Part shown: positions 46,157 to 55,874 of the stretch, one piece after another
Layout of the letters: the number at the start of each line of letters is the position of its first letter
Position numbering within the stretch: the first letter of the stretch is position 1
Assembly: GCA_025352825.1 (NCBI GenBank)
Contig: JANXSG010000239.1
Span: forward strand, 1 to 64,000
DNA length: 64,000 nt
Reading direction: 5' to 3'
Source: Chthonomonadaceae bacterium
GTDB lineage: Bacteria > Armatimonadota > Chthonomonadetes > Chthonomonadales > Chthonomonadaceae
Made by a program: the position numbers and the translations under genes
The notes under the pieces: model-generated
The model's input: only the letters and a program-made list of their open reading frames with translations
Databases searched by the model: none
Told to the model about the DNA's origin: nothing

Positions 46157-49100
46157 TTAAGAACCAATTACACGATCACTCTCACCGAAATACAGTCTTC
46201 CCGGACATACCGGCAGACGCGGTATGGGCGGCAGTACTTGTCGTACCGAGGGCAGAATCTCCACACCATTGCTCATTACAGCCGGCTGTACGACGCTGCG
46301 TAAGGCTCGGCGGGATCTGTATAATGTATTTGCACCGTTAATATCCATAAGTCCGGCATCGGAAGGGTTCAAATACGGCATTGCCAGCACCGGATCGTAC
46401 ACATATCTTAGTCCGCGTGCGATTGGGTAGTCTCCATTCACGGGGCTTTTCTCTAATGGAGTCCGGAAGTCTTTCGTCAGGTCTTCTCCAGCGACATAGC
46501 CCGCTGGGTCGTGCCCCATCATATGCGAGTCGGGTACTGGCTGCGCGCTGGAACCGTATACTGCAGGGAAATATCCCCATCGTGCCATCCATAAAGCCTG
46601 ATCGCTAGCGGAAGCGCTATAGTTCTCCACAATGGAACCATAGAGTGTAATACGTACATCTGCGGGTTCATTGTAAAATGGATAGAGATCTTTCATCTGG
46701 CGATCTGCAGGTGTATCTGTTTTATCGTTATAAGAACTGCGTATCCCTTTGGCTGTATACGCCAAGCGAGTATCGTTAGGATCTGGATTCAAAGGATATC
46801 CCGGAATTACAAAGAAGGATCTCTCCTGTGCATACAGCATCGCCTCAATGCGTACATCCATCGGAACCACCATTGCGGCTCCAAGAAGATAGTCCGTGCT
46901 TCCTCCGGTTCCCAATCTCGTGGATGCTCCGGATTGATCGATCATGAATCTCAGCAGATTATCTACCCCAGGATTAGGATTAATAATGTACTGGCCATTT
47001 CCGATATCAAGCGGGAATGCCTTCTGCTCGAAAAACGGGGCAATCCCCACTGGATTAGGAATATTTCCACCGGTAATACCTACAGGATAGTCCACTCCAG
47101 TACTAAACTGATATAGCGTGTCCAGCGGCCCGGCCGGATCGTTCGGCGGCAGACCCGGATTAATCATCAGGTTCATATAGGCAGGACCGGGTTCCATTGC
47201 CGCATGACGAAGCATCAAATAGAGTGGACTGCCGCTGCCCGAAGTCTGATAGTCAGTGGTAGGATCGACTCCAAAACTAAAACTGGTATCGTAGTTTTGT
47301 CGTGTCAGCCCAATCTGAGTATTGAATGCATCCAGATCTGGGGTCATTCGACTCCAGCTATTAGACTGGTTTTGCGGTGACATAAACATGGTTGTATTTA
47401 CACAGACGTAGTCTTTAGCCAAAATAGCACAACTGGAAGCACGCTCTTTTACAATACTTCCACCAGTACTGAAGGTTCCATCACCTTTTACAAGGCTCCC
47501 TTCGATATATGCTGTACCACCTGTAACAATGGTAAGATGCACACGGCCAAGTTTATGATGTGTTGCATCTTCTGCCGCGACCGCTGGGTCTGTATAGGTT
47601 CCGAATGTCCCTTTTACTCGAACATTCCCTTCAAGCATCAATACCAGATTTACCCCGTAGGAATTCGGGTCTGAGAAAGGATTAACATATCCTGCTGGAG
47701 CGTTGGGATCGTTCTGAGCTAGATCACCATCATGATCGAGAGCATTTACAGGAAAGATATTCCCGTTCGGCAGTTGGTAGTGAGTCCGTTCCCAATCAGA
47801 TAGTGGAATTTCAATTACCTTCCCGCCCTGCTGTGTGGTTGGGCTGCCATCCGGATAGGTAAATACTTTATCGTCATCCCGAGTAATTCGTATCCGATCA
47901 CCTAGCAGTTCGACAAGCGCGCCCGGTGGAACATAGAACGGCCCCTTCCAGTAACCCTGAGCAAAGCCCGCTTTCGGATTCAACCAGTCGGCGCGAAGCG
48001 AGTATCCGCCATTTAATCCTGTAGTAGATGTCTCTGGCTGAAGGTCATCAAAGTTACCCACGTAAATTCCGCCGGTTCCCCAACCACCCTGACCGTTGTT
48101 GTAAGTTGATGATAGCCATTTTCCGTCATCGCGGGTCATGGCGCGATATCTGCTGACTCCGGTACCGTCCGCTTCTGTATCTATATTTGGCGGATCGAGG
48201 AAGGATATGCTTCTAGTACGGCCATACAAATCTGGCCCGGTTGAGCTGTCGCGAATAATCCCAGAAAGTGTATCAAAGTTAGGGCTGTCACTAGGAAGAA
48301 CAATTCCATTATTTCCCAGCGCTATATCGATCGGCTGGTTTACCGCCACCTGATTCACAGGAGCCTGCGTAGTCCCTCGTGTGCCAGCTAACTTAATCGT
48401 GCCATCTACATGCAGTCCTTCAGACATACCATTAAATCCAGCGCCGCGAGGACTTTCGTAGAGCAGAACATCTCCGCCTATCTCCAAGTCACTTCCAACG
48501 CGCATTGGATATCCAAAAAGGATATGATTATTTGAAATGCCTGTTGGAAAGCCGGATGCATCTGTGTTCAGTGCAATATCCGGATCGCCTAACGGCATAG
48601 ATAGATCGTGTTCACCCACGGACACTCCCATGAAGTTCGTCATATTACGATGATCTTTGTTCGTAATCCAGCGAGCAAACTCTGTTCCAAGCGGCTTATA
48701 CATCACCAGTTCGCTTCGGAGCCGTGGCGAGGGGCCGTTCTGCACAAATATAGTGGGATCGGTCCCGCTTCCCAGGTCACCTGTACGGCCGACCGATTCT
48801 ACTTTGATCGCTTGACTCTTTGGGTCATCCGCATGTGGATCATAGGTGACGCGAATCAGACTGCGTCCGCCTTTTACATAGAGCCTTGTAAAGTGCAAAT
48901 CATGAAGCCAGTAGTAGTCCGGGTCAGACGCGCCTACAGGGCTGTAGCCAGGGATTACAGTGGGGGCTGTCGGCGTTGGACGCCAGTCTGCTCCTGCTTT
49001 GGTGGTCATCAGCTGCGTTTCACAGTAGACCAAGCCCATCTCAGCAAACGACCGGGCAATTTGAGAATCCTTACTTCGGCCAGCAGCTACTAGATTTCGA

Positions 49101-49234
49101 GCGATCTGCGCGACGAATATTCCACCAATGAATAGCAGCACAAAAAGCACAGCAATAGCGACTATCAGAGTTTGACCACGATGGCTGCGTCTGACTATTT
49201 TAAGGGGGCGTGTTTGCGAGATTAGTTGATTCAT
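46157..49234 (-). CDS. Very large PilX-like minor pilin
   Basis: The 1025-residue product begins with a 20-residue basic leader and HRG|QTLIVAIAVLFVLLF: a prepilin-type site followed by one hydrophobic helix, but lacking the usual Glu5, as in PilX. Proteobacterial PilX is under 200 residues. The rest is a long beta-rich exported part with Asn/Gly/Pro-rich loops, including TGGTAYIEGSLVKGDGTFSTG, similar to the polymer-like segments that follow PilX-type heads in some phyla. AGGAG lies 11 bases before ATG 49234. It precedes the 1604-residue protein gene and follows the PilW-like gene. Confidence 0.8.
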   Translation of the reverse strand: MNQLISQTRPLKIVRRSHRGQTLIVAIAVLFVLLFIGGIFVAQIARNLVAAGRSKDSQIARSFAEMGLVYCETQLMTTKAGADWRPTPTAPTVIPGYSPVGASDPDYYWLHDLHFTRLYVKGGRSLIRVTYDPHADDPKSQAIKVESVGRTGDLGSGTDPTIFVQNGPSPRLRSELVMYKPLGTEFARWITNKDHRNMTNFMGVSVGEHDLSMPLGDPDIALNTDASGFPTGISNNHILFGYPMRVGSDLEIGGDVLLYESPRGAGFNGMSEGLHVDGTIKLAGTRGTTQAPVNQVAVNQPIDIALGNNGIVLPSDSPNFDTLSGIIRDSSTGPDLYGRTRSISFLDPPNIDTEADGTGVSRYRAMTRDDGKWLSSTYNNGQGGWGTGGIYVGNFDDLQPETSTTGLNGGYSLRADWLNPKAGFAQGYWKGPFYVPPGALVELLGDRIRITRDDDKVFTYPDGSPTTQQGGKVIEIPLSDWERTHYQLPNGNIFPVNALDHDGDLAQNDPNAPAGYVNPFSDPNSYGVNLVLMLEGNVRVKGTFGTYTDPAVAAEDATHHKLGRVHLTIVTGGTAYIEGSLVKGDGTFSTGGSIVKERASSCAILAKDYVCVNTTMFMSPQNQSNSWSRMTPDLDAFNTQIGLTRQNYDTSFSFGVDPTTDYQTSGSGSPLYLMLRHAAMEPGPAYMNLMINPGLPPNDPAGPLDTLYQFSTGVDYPVGITGGNIPNPVGIAPFFEQKAFPLDIGNGQYIINPNPGVDNLLRFMIDQSGASTRLGTGGSTDYLLGAAMVVPMDVRIEAMLYAQERSFFVIPGYPLNPDPNDTRLAYTAKGIRSSYNDKTDTPADRQMKDLYPFYNEPADVRITLYGSIVENYSASASDQALWMARWGYFPAVYGSSAQPVPDSHMMGHDPAGYVAGEDLTKDFRTPLEKSPVNGDYPIARGLRYVYDPVLAMPYLNPSDAGLMDINGANTLYRSRRALRSVVQPAVMSNGVEILPSVRQVLPPIPRLPVCPGRLYFGESDRVIGS

Positions 49235-49295
49235 AGTCTCAAGGCTCCTGCGAAAGTTCGGAATGCGTTCTGTTGTCTCTATATTAGAAGACTCA

Positions 49296-51557
49296 TTAGT
49301 GCTGAAGGTTCCGAACCTTGATTTTCTGTGTGAGCGACGTCGATTGGGGGGTGCTGGTGGCCGAATCGTACAGCCGTGCCTCTAGCGAGAAACTCATAAG
49401 TTCTCTTGTAAGGTAGTCCACTTTTACCACATCGTTCGGCCGATTCATCTGAAAGCTGTACGTAATCTCAATAGGCGCTGCCGGGATAGTGCCGTCCACA
49501 GTTCCGGTATTATCAGACATATAGAGGGGAAGGCTGTTAGTGCCGACTAAATTTGAGTTGGGCTGGGATGTATCAGATGTATCTGGAATACTGTTAAACT
49601 CTATATATCCAATATGGAGGCGCGGATCGGAAGAGTTACCCGAATTTCCCACGTCTTCATAGTTGATTTTGTATTGATTAAGACCTGTAATATCCCCGGA
49701 GTTCGAAGCGACACGCGTGTACAGAATTCGGTGGCCGTAATGTACACCAGCCTGTTGGTCCGGGCCGTATATTTTCTCGGAGCCCGGCACAATTCGTACC
49801 GTAGAGTACCAGTTAGTACCCGCATCTAAGGGCGAAGTAAGACCAGGCGGATTCAACTGTTGGCCATTCCAGATGGTGGTAGGCAGCGCGGTTCGCATGT
49901 CGATATATCGTTTATCGTAGGAACTTGTCAGATTGCCATTCACATCTGCTGGGCTATAGTAGGCCGGCAGCGGACGATTTGTAGCATCATGTATCAATAC
50001 TGTTGAAGGGAACGAGAAATTAACTGCACCGCGCTGTGGATCCACCGTGAATGCAAATTTTATATTAGATATATTCGCAGGATCAAACACTCCATTTATT
50101 AAATGCGGCCCCACATCGCCCGTATCGCCAGCTGCCAGCGCTGGATCCTGACCAGGAATCGCCTGGTAGTGCAGCACCTTCCGATTTACGAAGTTATTTC
50201 CAATATCGCGCACCTCATACTGGTAATAATCGAGAGGCGACTGGTTCATAGGATCGCTTCCAGGGGAAATTGATCGATAGACAGAAACTCTGTACGGAAG
50301 TTCCCAGTGTGTGTATTGTGATAAAAAAGTAGGCGAAGCGGTAGTAGGAGCTTCGTTACCACTATCTGTAAGAAGCGTAGGTGAGGCAGGGTCGTTTTGC
50401 ACAAAGGCTGGTGCAAAAGTTGCCAATGGGCGAACTTCTGGCCTGGGATGCAAGTACTGCTTGGTATTGGCTGTGTCCGCAAAAGTATCGTATTTAATGG
50501 TGTCGTCGTCGTTACGCTGAAGTGCAATCATATCCACATAATTAAGCGGCATCAGAGAATTGGCAGCAGCCTGCCAATTCTCTGCGATCTGGACTTTTCC
50601 ATCACCGTTCAGGTCTTTCCAGCCGGCGACAGCCCATTTATCCGAGCTGCCAGCAGTAGCCTCTTTTCCACCAGCAAGTGAGTTATCGTAAAAAAAGTTG
50701 GGATCGTCTAGAACTATTTTTCCGGTCTTGTCGCCCGCACCGTCTGTATGGAACAGTCTGAGGTTTGGAATGAATGTCGGTTTTGCAGCATTGCTGGTTG
50801 GATCTGGAATAAAGGTGAGCACTTCTGCTTTATAGAAGGTGTAACGGTTGTCTTTATCAGTACCAATAGCAGGGTCGGACCATCTGTTGCCGTACGAATT
50901 TGCAGGCATGCCATTCTGTGCAGCGTCTCCGGGTAAGTTTGGATCGATAGCATGGGTGTCTACTGTTGTTGCGTTGTGAACAAGCCCGATCCAGATGCGA
51001 TTCAGTGTAAGTCCAGGAGCTAACGGAAAGGCATATCCACTCAAACTGGAACCGATGCCGGAATACATGGGCTTACCATTAGTTGGGTCGATAGGTGTGG
51101 CGCCAGGCGTCTGATCTAATTGGCGGGCAGGAGCAACGTACTGCACCATCGTAAAATACGTTGGCATCAGTATTGGGGCACCCGACTGATCGTTGAACCA
51201 CAAATTCAGAGGTGACTGGGCGTTATCAAACACATATACTGAGTTCGAGAGCTCACCTGATATCTCACGCATCAGCTCACGGGCTTTGGTCTGAGTTTCT
51301 ATCTGTGTCCCAGATTTTCGGGTAAGGTTGAAGCTCTGCACGAGCGGCTTGAAAATCAACGTCAATAATATGGAAGTAAGCGCTATTACCACAAGCAGCT
51401 CAATAAGCGTAAATCCATTTATCAAAACCGGGCTTTTTTTGGGCATCTGAAATTCAAACTCAGCTGTTCCGCTAACTAGTTTCCTCATGGCTGATTCTGC
51501 CTTATCTTTATTCAAAGTATCTGCAATCGCTCGGATCGAAACAGGCTGGTTATACAT
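49296..51557 (-). CDS. Very large PilW/GspJ-like minor pseudopilin
   Basis: The 753-residue track product has a class III site [21 protein letters not shown] after a long leader. A leader of normal length would result from ATG 51446 (MPKKSPVLING); ATG 51557, 14 bases after the previous stop, and ATG 51488 are alternatives, so the start is uncertain by up to 37 codons. After the helix (KARELMREISGELSNSVYVF, typical of PilW/GspJ) come about 620 residues of beta-rich sequence. Proteobacterial PilW has about 270 residues. It lies between the PilV-like and PilX-like genes, matching the V-W-X order. Confidence 0.82.
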   Translation of the reverse strand: MYNQPVSIRAIADTLNKDKAESAMRKLVSGTAEFEFQMPKKSPVLINGFTLIELLVVIALTSILLTLIFKPLVQSFNLTRKSGTQIETQTKARELMREISGELSNSVYVFDNAQSPLNLWFNDQSGAPILMPTYFTMVQYVAPARQLDQTPGATPIDPTNGKPMYSGIGSSLSGYAFPLAPGLTLNRIWIGLVHNATTVDTHAIDPNLPGDAAQNGMPANSYGNRWSDPAIGTDKDNRYTFYKAEVLTFIPDPTSNAAKPTFIPNLRLFHTDGAGDKTGKIVLDDPNFFYDNSLAGGKEATAGSSDKWAVAGWKDLNGDGKVQIAENWQAAANSLMPLNYVDMIALQRNDDDTIKYDTFADTANTKQYLHPRPEVRPLATFAPAFVQNDPASPTLLTDSGNEAPTTASPTFLSQYTHWELPYRVSVYRSISPGSDPMNQSPLDYYQYEVRDIGNNFVNRKVLHYQAIPGQDPALAAGDTGDVGPHLINGVFDPANISNIKFAFTVDPQRGAVNFSFPSTVLIHDATNRPLPAYYSPADVNGNLTSSYDKRYIDMRTALPTTIWNGQQLNPPGLTSPLDAGTNWYSTVRIVPGSEKIYGPDQQAGVHYGHRILYTRVASNSGDITGLNQYKINYEDVGNSGNSSDPRLHIGYIEFNSIPDTSDTSQPNSNLVGTNSLPLYMSDNTGTVDGTIPAAPIEITYSFQMNRPNDVVKVDYLTRELMSFSLEARLYDSATSTPQSTSLTQKIKVRNLQH

Positions 51558-51571
51558 CCAGAAATGACCTG

Positions 51572-53527
51572 TTAATTGTTCGATGGAGCGATGAAGGTAT
51601 CGTTGTCAATCTTATTCCAATGGTCTCCGCTGCGCCAGATAGCTCTTGCTTTGATCGAGCCACCCTGAATATTACTCACAGCACGCCCTGATGGTGGATC
51701 TAGCACGAACTGTACAGCATTCGAGTGCTGCTGCTGCACATCAATCCAGGTAAGCCTGCTTCCGTCCGACAGAGTAAGGAACTTGCCAGCATCATCATTC
51801 ACCTGATATATTTCACCAGAATATCTTACTGGCGTCGCTGCACCGGTGTCTATCCAGTACTCTCCTACCACAACAGTCTTACCAGATTCGCACAGTGGGA
51901 AGTAAATTTTGGTTTTACCACCGATGGGATTATTGCTGCCATCTACTGCGGATTGACCTATATAGAAACTTTTATAATCCATAGATAGCGGGGAATCTGT
52001 CGGAAAGTAGTGTGCATTCGCTTTCAGAATCTGCATTCCCCATTCGTTCTGTGCGCGATAGTATATTCTTAATGACGCAGACTGGAGCCCTTTCGACGCG
52101 ATATCATCCTGATTAAACTGAATAATTCCATCTTTGGCATTCAGGCTGAAGCGTATTCCTGACGGTAATTTGTTGGTAAGGCTGCTTATCTCTTCCCCCG
52201 TATTTGCATTGTAGACCAAGACATCTGGCGTGTTGTACTTTGCAGGGTCGTTAAACATCCCGGTATAAGTTGAATTGTCTCTGAGTTGATCACCATTCAC
52301 TAAGACCTGGGGAATGGAGAGCCGTATAATGTAGGGCGCTTGATTCGGTACACTGCGCTCATCTCGAATAATATGGTTATCGAAGGTGGTATAATCCACG
52401 CGTGCCGTCAGTGGATGCGTTCCCGAGGATGTCTGGACGAACTCATTATGCCCGGTCGGGTTGAATACTAAAACACCTGCGTTGGCACCATTCTGCTGCT
52501 GTTTGCTGAGCCATACATAACTGTATGGATCGTCATCAGGAAAAGTGAAAGATCCGTTGGCTTGCTCTACCGGTGTCGTGCTCTTCAGCTGGAACTGCCT
52601 GCTAATATCTACGCTGTCTCTTTTAAACACCTTGAAGTTTTTGGGCTGGATATTATTCACCAGATCAAACACCGGCTGCCACACAGGTGATAGGTCTTGA
52701 TCTGCAGGTGTAGTGGTATCATCCGGAACGGCAATACTGCTCTGTCCCGCAATAATCGAGAAGACCGAGTTGATACCGCTACCAGAAACCACGTTAGAAT
52801 AGTAGTCGTAGGTTATTCTAAAAAATCGAGTGCCTGGACTATTGATATCTTTTGCACGCCTGGGATAGAACGCAATTTTTGCACTATCATAATCGATTGC
52901 GTACTGAGAGGCATTTTTGAGAACAGGCATCGGATCGGGATTGCTTGGTGTTCGGTCAGAACTCATCTCTATGCGTTCCATAGCAGAACCATATACTTTG
53001 ATGGTATCTGTGCCCTTGGAAGTGTCGAACTGATTAGCGACTGGCCCGAAACGCAGCAGATAAGTACCGCCATAAACTTTATTGGCATTGCTTGTAGAGA
53101 TCGGAATACGAAATGCTTCTCCCACAATTCTGCGAAACCTGTTAATATTGGATACCGAATATGGATCTGTGCCAGTTGCGGTACCGGCGGGAAGATTAGA
53201 GCTAGTGTAATCCTTGATTTCCTCTGGGAGAACGTCTTGATTTACTGTCACTGTGCCATCATTGTGCGTGGTTGTGCTGACGATACTCTCCGGATGAAGA
53301 TTTTGATTTTTTTCGCTTTCTATCTGCTGATTGACTAGCGATAGCGCCGTAGTTTTCTGAGCTGTTTTTAAAATTGCAAGAAATCCAGGAGGAAACAGGC
53401 TAAGTACGGCCATAATCCCTATCAGCAAGACAACAAGAACGACCAGAATTTCAATTAATGAAAAGCCCGAAAATGCGCGATTTTCTCTGTGGCTACGGAT
53501 ATTATTAATTTTAATATTAGTGAACAT
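51572..53527 (-). CDS. Very large PilV/GspI-like minor pseudopilin
   Basis: The 651-residue product starts at ATG 53527 (MFTNIKINNI...), preferred to the track's 53620 because AGAGAGG lies about 11 bases upstream and the leader becomes 21 residues. The site is FSG|FSLIEILVVLVVLLIGIM, followed by LFPPGFLAILKTAQKTTALSLVNQQIE, the PilV/GspI hallmark. The exported part is beta-rich. It contains strand pairs YAIDYDSAKIAFYPRRA and FSLNAKDGIIQFNQDD that resemble the pattern in the giant protein. PilV in proteobacteria has under 200 residues. It heads the minor-pilin group. Confidence 0.83.
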   Translation of the reverse strand: MFTNIKINNIRSHRENRAFSGFSLIEILVVLVVLLIGIMAVLSLFPPGFLAILKTAQKTTALSLVNQQIESEKNQNLHPESIVSTTTHNDGTVTVNQDVLPEEIKDYTSSNLPAGTATGTDPYSVSNINRFRRIVGEAFRIPISTSNANKVYGGTYLLRFGPVANQFDTSKGTDTIKVYGSAMERIEMSSDRTPSNPDPMPVLKNASQYAIDYDSAKIAFYPRRAKDINSPGTRFFRITYDYYSNVVSGSGINSVFSIIAGQSSIAVPDDTTTPADQDLSPVWQPVFDLVNNIQPKNFKVFKRDSVDISRQFQLKSTTPVEQANGSFTFPDDDPYSYVWLSKQQQNGANAGVLVFNPTGHNEFVQTSSGTHPLTARVDYTTFDNHIIRDERSVPNQAPYIIRLSIPQVLVNGDQLRDNSTYTGMFNDPAKYNTPDVLVYNANTGEEISSLTNKLPSGIRFSLNAKDGIIQFNQDDIASKGLQSASLRIYYRAQNEWGMQILKANAHYFPTDSPLSMDYKSFYIGQSAVDGSNNPIGGKTKIYFPLCESGKTVVVGEYWIDTGAATPVRYSGEIYQVNDDAGKFLTLSDGSRLTWIDVQQQHSNAVQFVLDPPSGRAVSNIQGGSIKARAIWRSGDHWNKIDNDTFIAPSNN

Positions 53528-53702
53528 ATAGCACTTTGCCTCTCTGCGGAAGGTCCATCTTGCACTGCTTGCCTGAATGACCGAGACAGAATTATCTAAC
53601 GCATTACCAAGAGTTATCATAACTGGTCAACAAAAATCTTGACCTTTTCCCCATCATGAGATTATTCAAATGGGCACGGAAGTATAGTTCATACCGTTCG
53701 AC

Positions 53703-53724
53703 GAACAATTAATTTTAATTGTTC
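53703..53724. promoter_or_regulatory. AT-rich perfect palindrome before the minor-pilin genes
   Basis: GAACAATTAA-TT-TTAATTGTTC is a perfect 10-bp inverted repeat in the 301-base gap between the second prepilin gene and the PilV-like gene. A TATACT hexamer lies nearby on the minus strand (about 53680). It could be an operator or a weak terminator; the AT content does not suggest a strong stop. Confidence 0.45.
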
Positions 53725-53828
53725 CTGAAGAACTGACATAGATAATAGACATATATAGTTGGACATGACTCATCACATAACAATTAATAATACGTATGCT
53801 TACTTGCTATACCCTACTTTAACTGGAT

Positions 53829-54830
53829 TTATGGTTGAAAATCCGCAGGAAGTTGGTCGAAAGCTTTTTTAATATCTAGCTTAATCGCAGAGCCTGATAG
53901 AAGGAGCGTCAGCACTTTCCCACTGCCAGCTGTGGCAGCATGATGGGTAACGTACGTAATCACAGTTCGGTCGGTAGGTGGGTTCTTATACTTTAGCTGG
54001 GTGAGAATTGGCTTCCCGTTTACCCCAAGATCGGAGCAGCCATTATCCGGAGTAACAAGGCCAGATTTGTGCGTCCAGTCTGCGGCATAGTGAAGTTCAT
54101 ACACTCGATTGCCAGAAGAGTCCTTCACTGGTGCTCCATAATCATCCAGCATCGGCCCGATATCCATGCTATCCATCAAGTAAAATAGTTTAGGCTTAGA
54201 TGCATAAGAGGCATCTGGTAGATCCGGATCTGGTGTCAGGCAGCCGTTCGTTCCTTGCCAGGTAACCAGTATTCCATTATCTAGAAAGGCTTCGCCATTC
54301 GAATGTGAGATAGATGGCCTGGTAGCCTGCGCAAGTGAAATGGGTGAGTGAACAGGATAGTAAACCTGAGTAACTGCCTGTTTATCCTTCACCGTATTAT
54401 CAGCGCACAGAAACGTAATATAGTCTTTTACCTGTTCGCCGTAAAGGTATCCATTATTAACAGTTTGGGCTCCTGCAGATTTAAAGTTTTCACGAGCGTC
54501 GTTCATAGCCACAATGGATTGGGCAGAATCAGTAGAAAGCGCCGGACGGTAGAGAGGAGAACCATCCACGGGGACTGGATTCACCGGCACCACCCCATAG
54601 CCAAATAACGACGACGGGTAGCGCCCTTCATCTTCGTAAAAAAGACGTGATCCGGTATAAATAGCATGAAGATTGCTGATAGTATTCGTCTGGCGTGTCT
54701 GTTCCCGTATAGCAGCAAACACCGGAAATAGTATCGCTGCAAGTATCGCTATAATTGCGATCACTGTTAACAGCTCTATCATAGTAAATGCTTTAGAAAA
54801 CCGGTCGCGCCGGATGATTGATATTTCCAT
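53829..54830 (-). CDS. GspG-like prepilin (paralogue of the next gene)
   Basis: The 333-residue product has a 14-residue leader and [22 protein letters not shown], followed by FPVFAAIREQTRQTNTISNL, then an exported domain with LFYEDEGRYPSSLFGYG, DNTVKDKQAV, ELHYAADWT and TVITYVTHHAA. The residue before the cleavage site is Ala rather than Gly, so processing by the peptidase is less certain. GGAG lies 7 bases before ATG 54830. The protein shares a clear C-terminal pattern (VxELHY..DWT ... TVITxxTxHAA ... LL.GS.K) with the product of 54891-55715 and is a tandem duplicate. Confidence 0.85.
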   Translation of the reverse strand: MEISIIRRDRFSKAFTMIELLTVIAIIAILAAILFPVFAAIREQTRQTNTISNLHAIYTGSRLFYEDEGRYPSSLFGYGVVPVNPVPVDGSPLYRPALSTDSAQSIVAMNDARENFKSAGAQTVNNGYLYGEQVKDYITFLCADNTVKDKQAVTQVYYPVHSPISLAQATRPSISHSNGEAFLDNGILVTWQGTNGCLTPDPDLPDASYASKPKLFYLMDSMDIGPMLDDYGAPVKDSSGNRVYELHYAADWTHKSGLVTPDNGCSDLGVNGKPILTQLKYKNPPTDRTVITYVTHHAATAGSGKVLTLLLSGSAIKLDIKKAFDQLPADFQP

Positions 54831-54890
54831 GAGTTTCTCCGTATTCTCAAACGGTTGGACGAAATGTTCTCAGCGCCCAGAATATTTCAA

Positions 54891-55715
54891 TTAAGGACCG
54901 AATTTAAGAGGGCCTTTAGGTATGAACTGGTTTAATTGAGCTGCTTTGACAGAGCCATTCAGCATTAGAACAGGAACAATCTCAGAATGTTCTAAAGCTG
55001 CATGATAGGTACACCACGTTATCACAGTAGTATCTTCTGGAGGGCTCAAAAATTTTAGTTGGTTCGGCGGGTCAGTGGAATCATTCACCAGCCCTGTCCA
55101 GTCCAGGCTATAATGCAGTTCGGTGACGGTATTGCCATTTATTTTCACCGGCTGACCGGAATTATCCACCTGCGGCCCGCTGTCGTAGCTGTCGTAGCTG
55201 TAGACATAAACCGGCGTTGTTCCATTATCTATGACGGGCTTATCATCTCCAATTGCATGGTGTATCAACGAAGTGTAAAATACCTGCTGCCCTGCAATAT
55301 TGCTGCCTGCGGTGGGAGGATAGATTACTGCGGTGGCCTCGTTTACCTGTTGATGCGTGTTATCAGGGCATAAAAATAGTGCTTTATCTTTGGTATATTT
55401 TTGGCCCGCTGTCAAAGGCCTATACATAGTTATTTGGTCGATAGCGGTAACTGGCCCATTTGTTCCATCATAAAATTGAACTCCGGCCTGGGCAAACCCT
55501 AATAGTGATGCTGGATATTTTGCGTTATCAGTATGATAGAGTTTCATATCTACCCCAATTTCGTGCAGCTGAGTCATACAGGTAGACTGACGAACTTTTC
55601 TGCGTACCGTACCAAAAACTGGAAACAGCAGGGCAGCTAAAATACCGATGATTGCAATGACCGTGAGCAGTTCGATTAAAGTGAATGCTCGTTTAACTGT
55701 TCTTGGAGCTTTCAT
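54891..55715 (-). CDS. GspG-like prepilin (tandem paralogue)
   Basis: The 274-residue product has a 10-residue leader and RA|FTLIELLTVIAIIGILAALL, again with Ala before the site, then FPVFGTVRRKVRQSTCMTQL, YHTDNAKYPASLLGFAQ, FLCPDNTHQQ, TELHYSLDWTG and TVITWCTYHAA. The same segments recur in the neighbour, 60 bases away. Major pseudopilins are usually 140-170 residues, so both are long. No other small pilin is present in the cluster, so one of these two may be the main subunit. Confidence 0.85.
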   Translation of the reverse strand: MKAPRTVKRAFTLIELLTVIAIIGILAALLFPVFGTVRRKVRQSTCMTQLHEIGVDMKLYHTDNAKYPASLLGFAQAGVQFYDGTNGPVTAIDQITMYRPLTAGQKYTKDKALFLCPDNTHQQVNEATAVIYPPTAGSNIAGQQVFYTSLIHHAIGDDKPVIDNGTTPVYVYSYDSYDSGPQVDNSGQPVKINGNTVTELHYSLDWTGLVNDSTDPPNQLKFLSPPEDTTVITWCTYHAALEHSEIVPVLMLNGSVKAAQLNQFIPKGPLKFGP

Positions 55716-55874
55716 GATTCGCTTTCTATGCCAAATCTCGTAGTAAAGTCAATTCATCAACCTACTTTTGAACTGCGAACAATCTCATACTAAATGAACT
55801 GTATATCGGATTTATGACGAATGTTGTAAGTGGGATGTTCCTGATCTGCTCTATGACAGCAATATTACCGGGTG

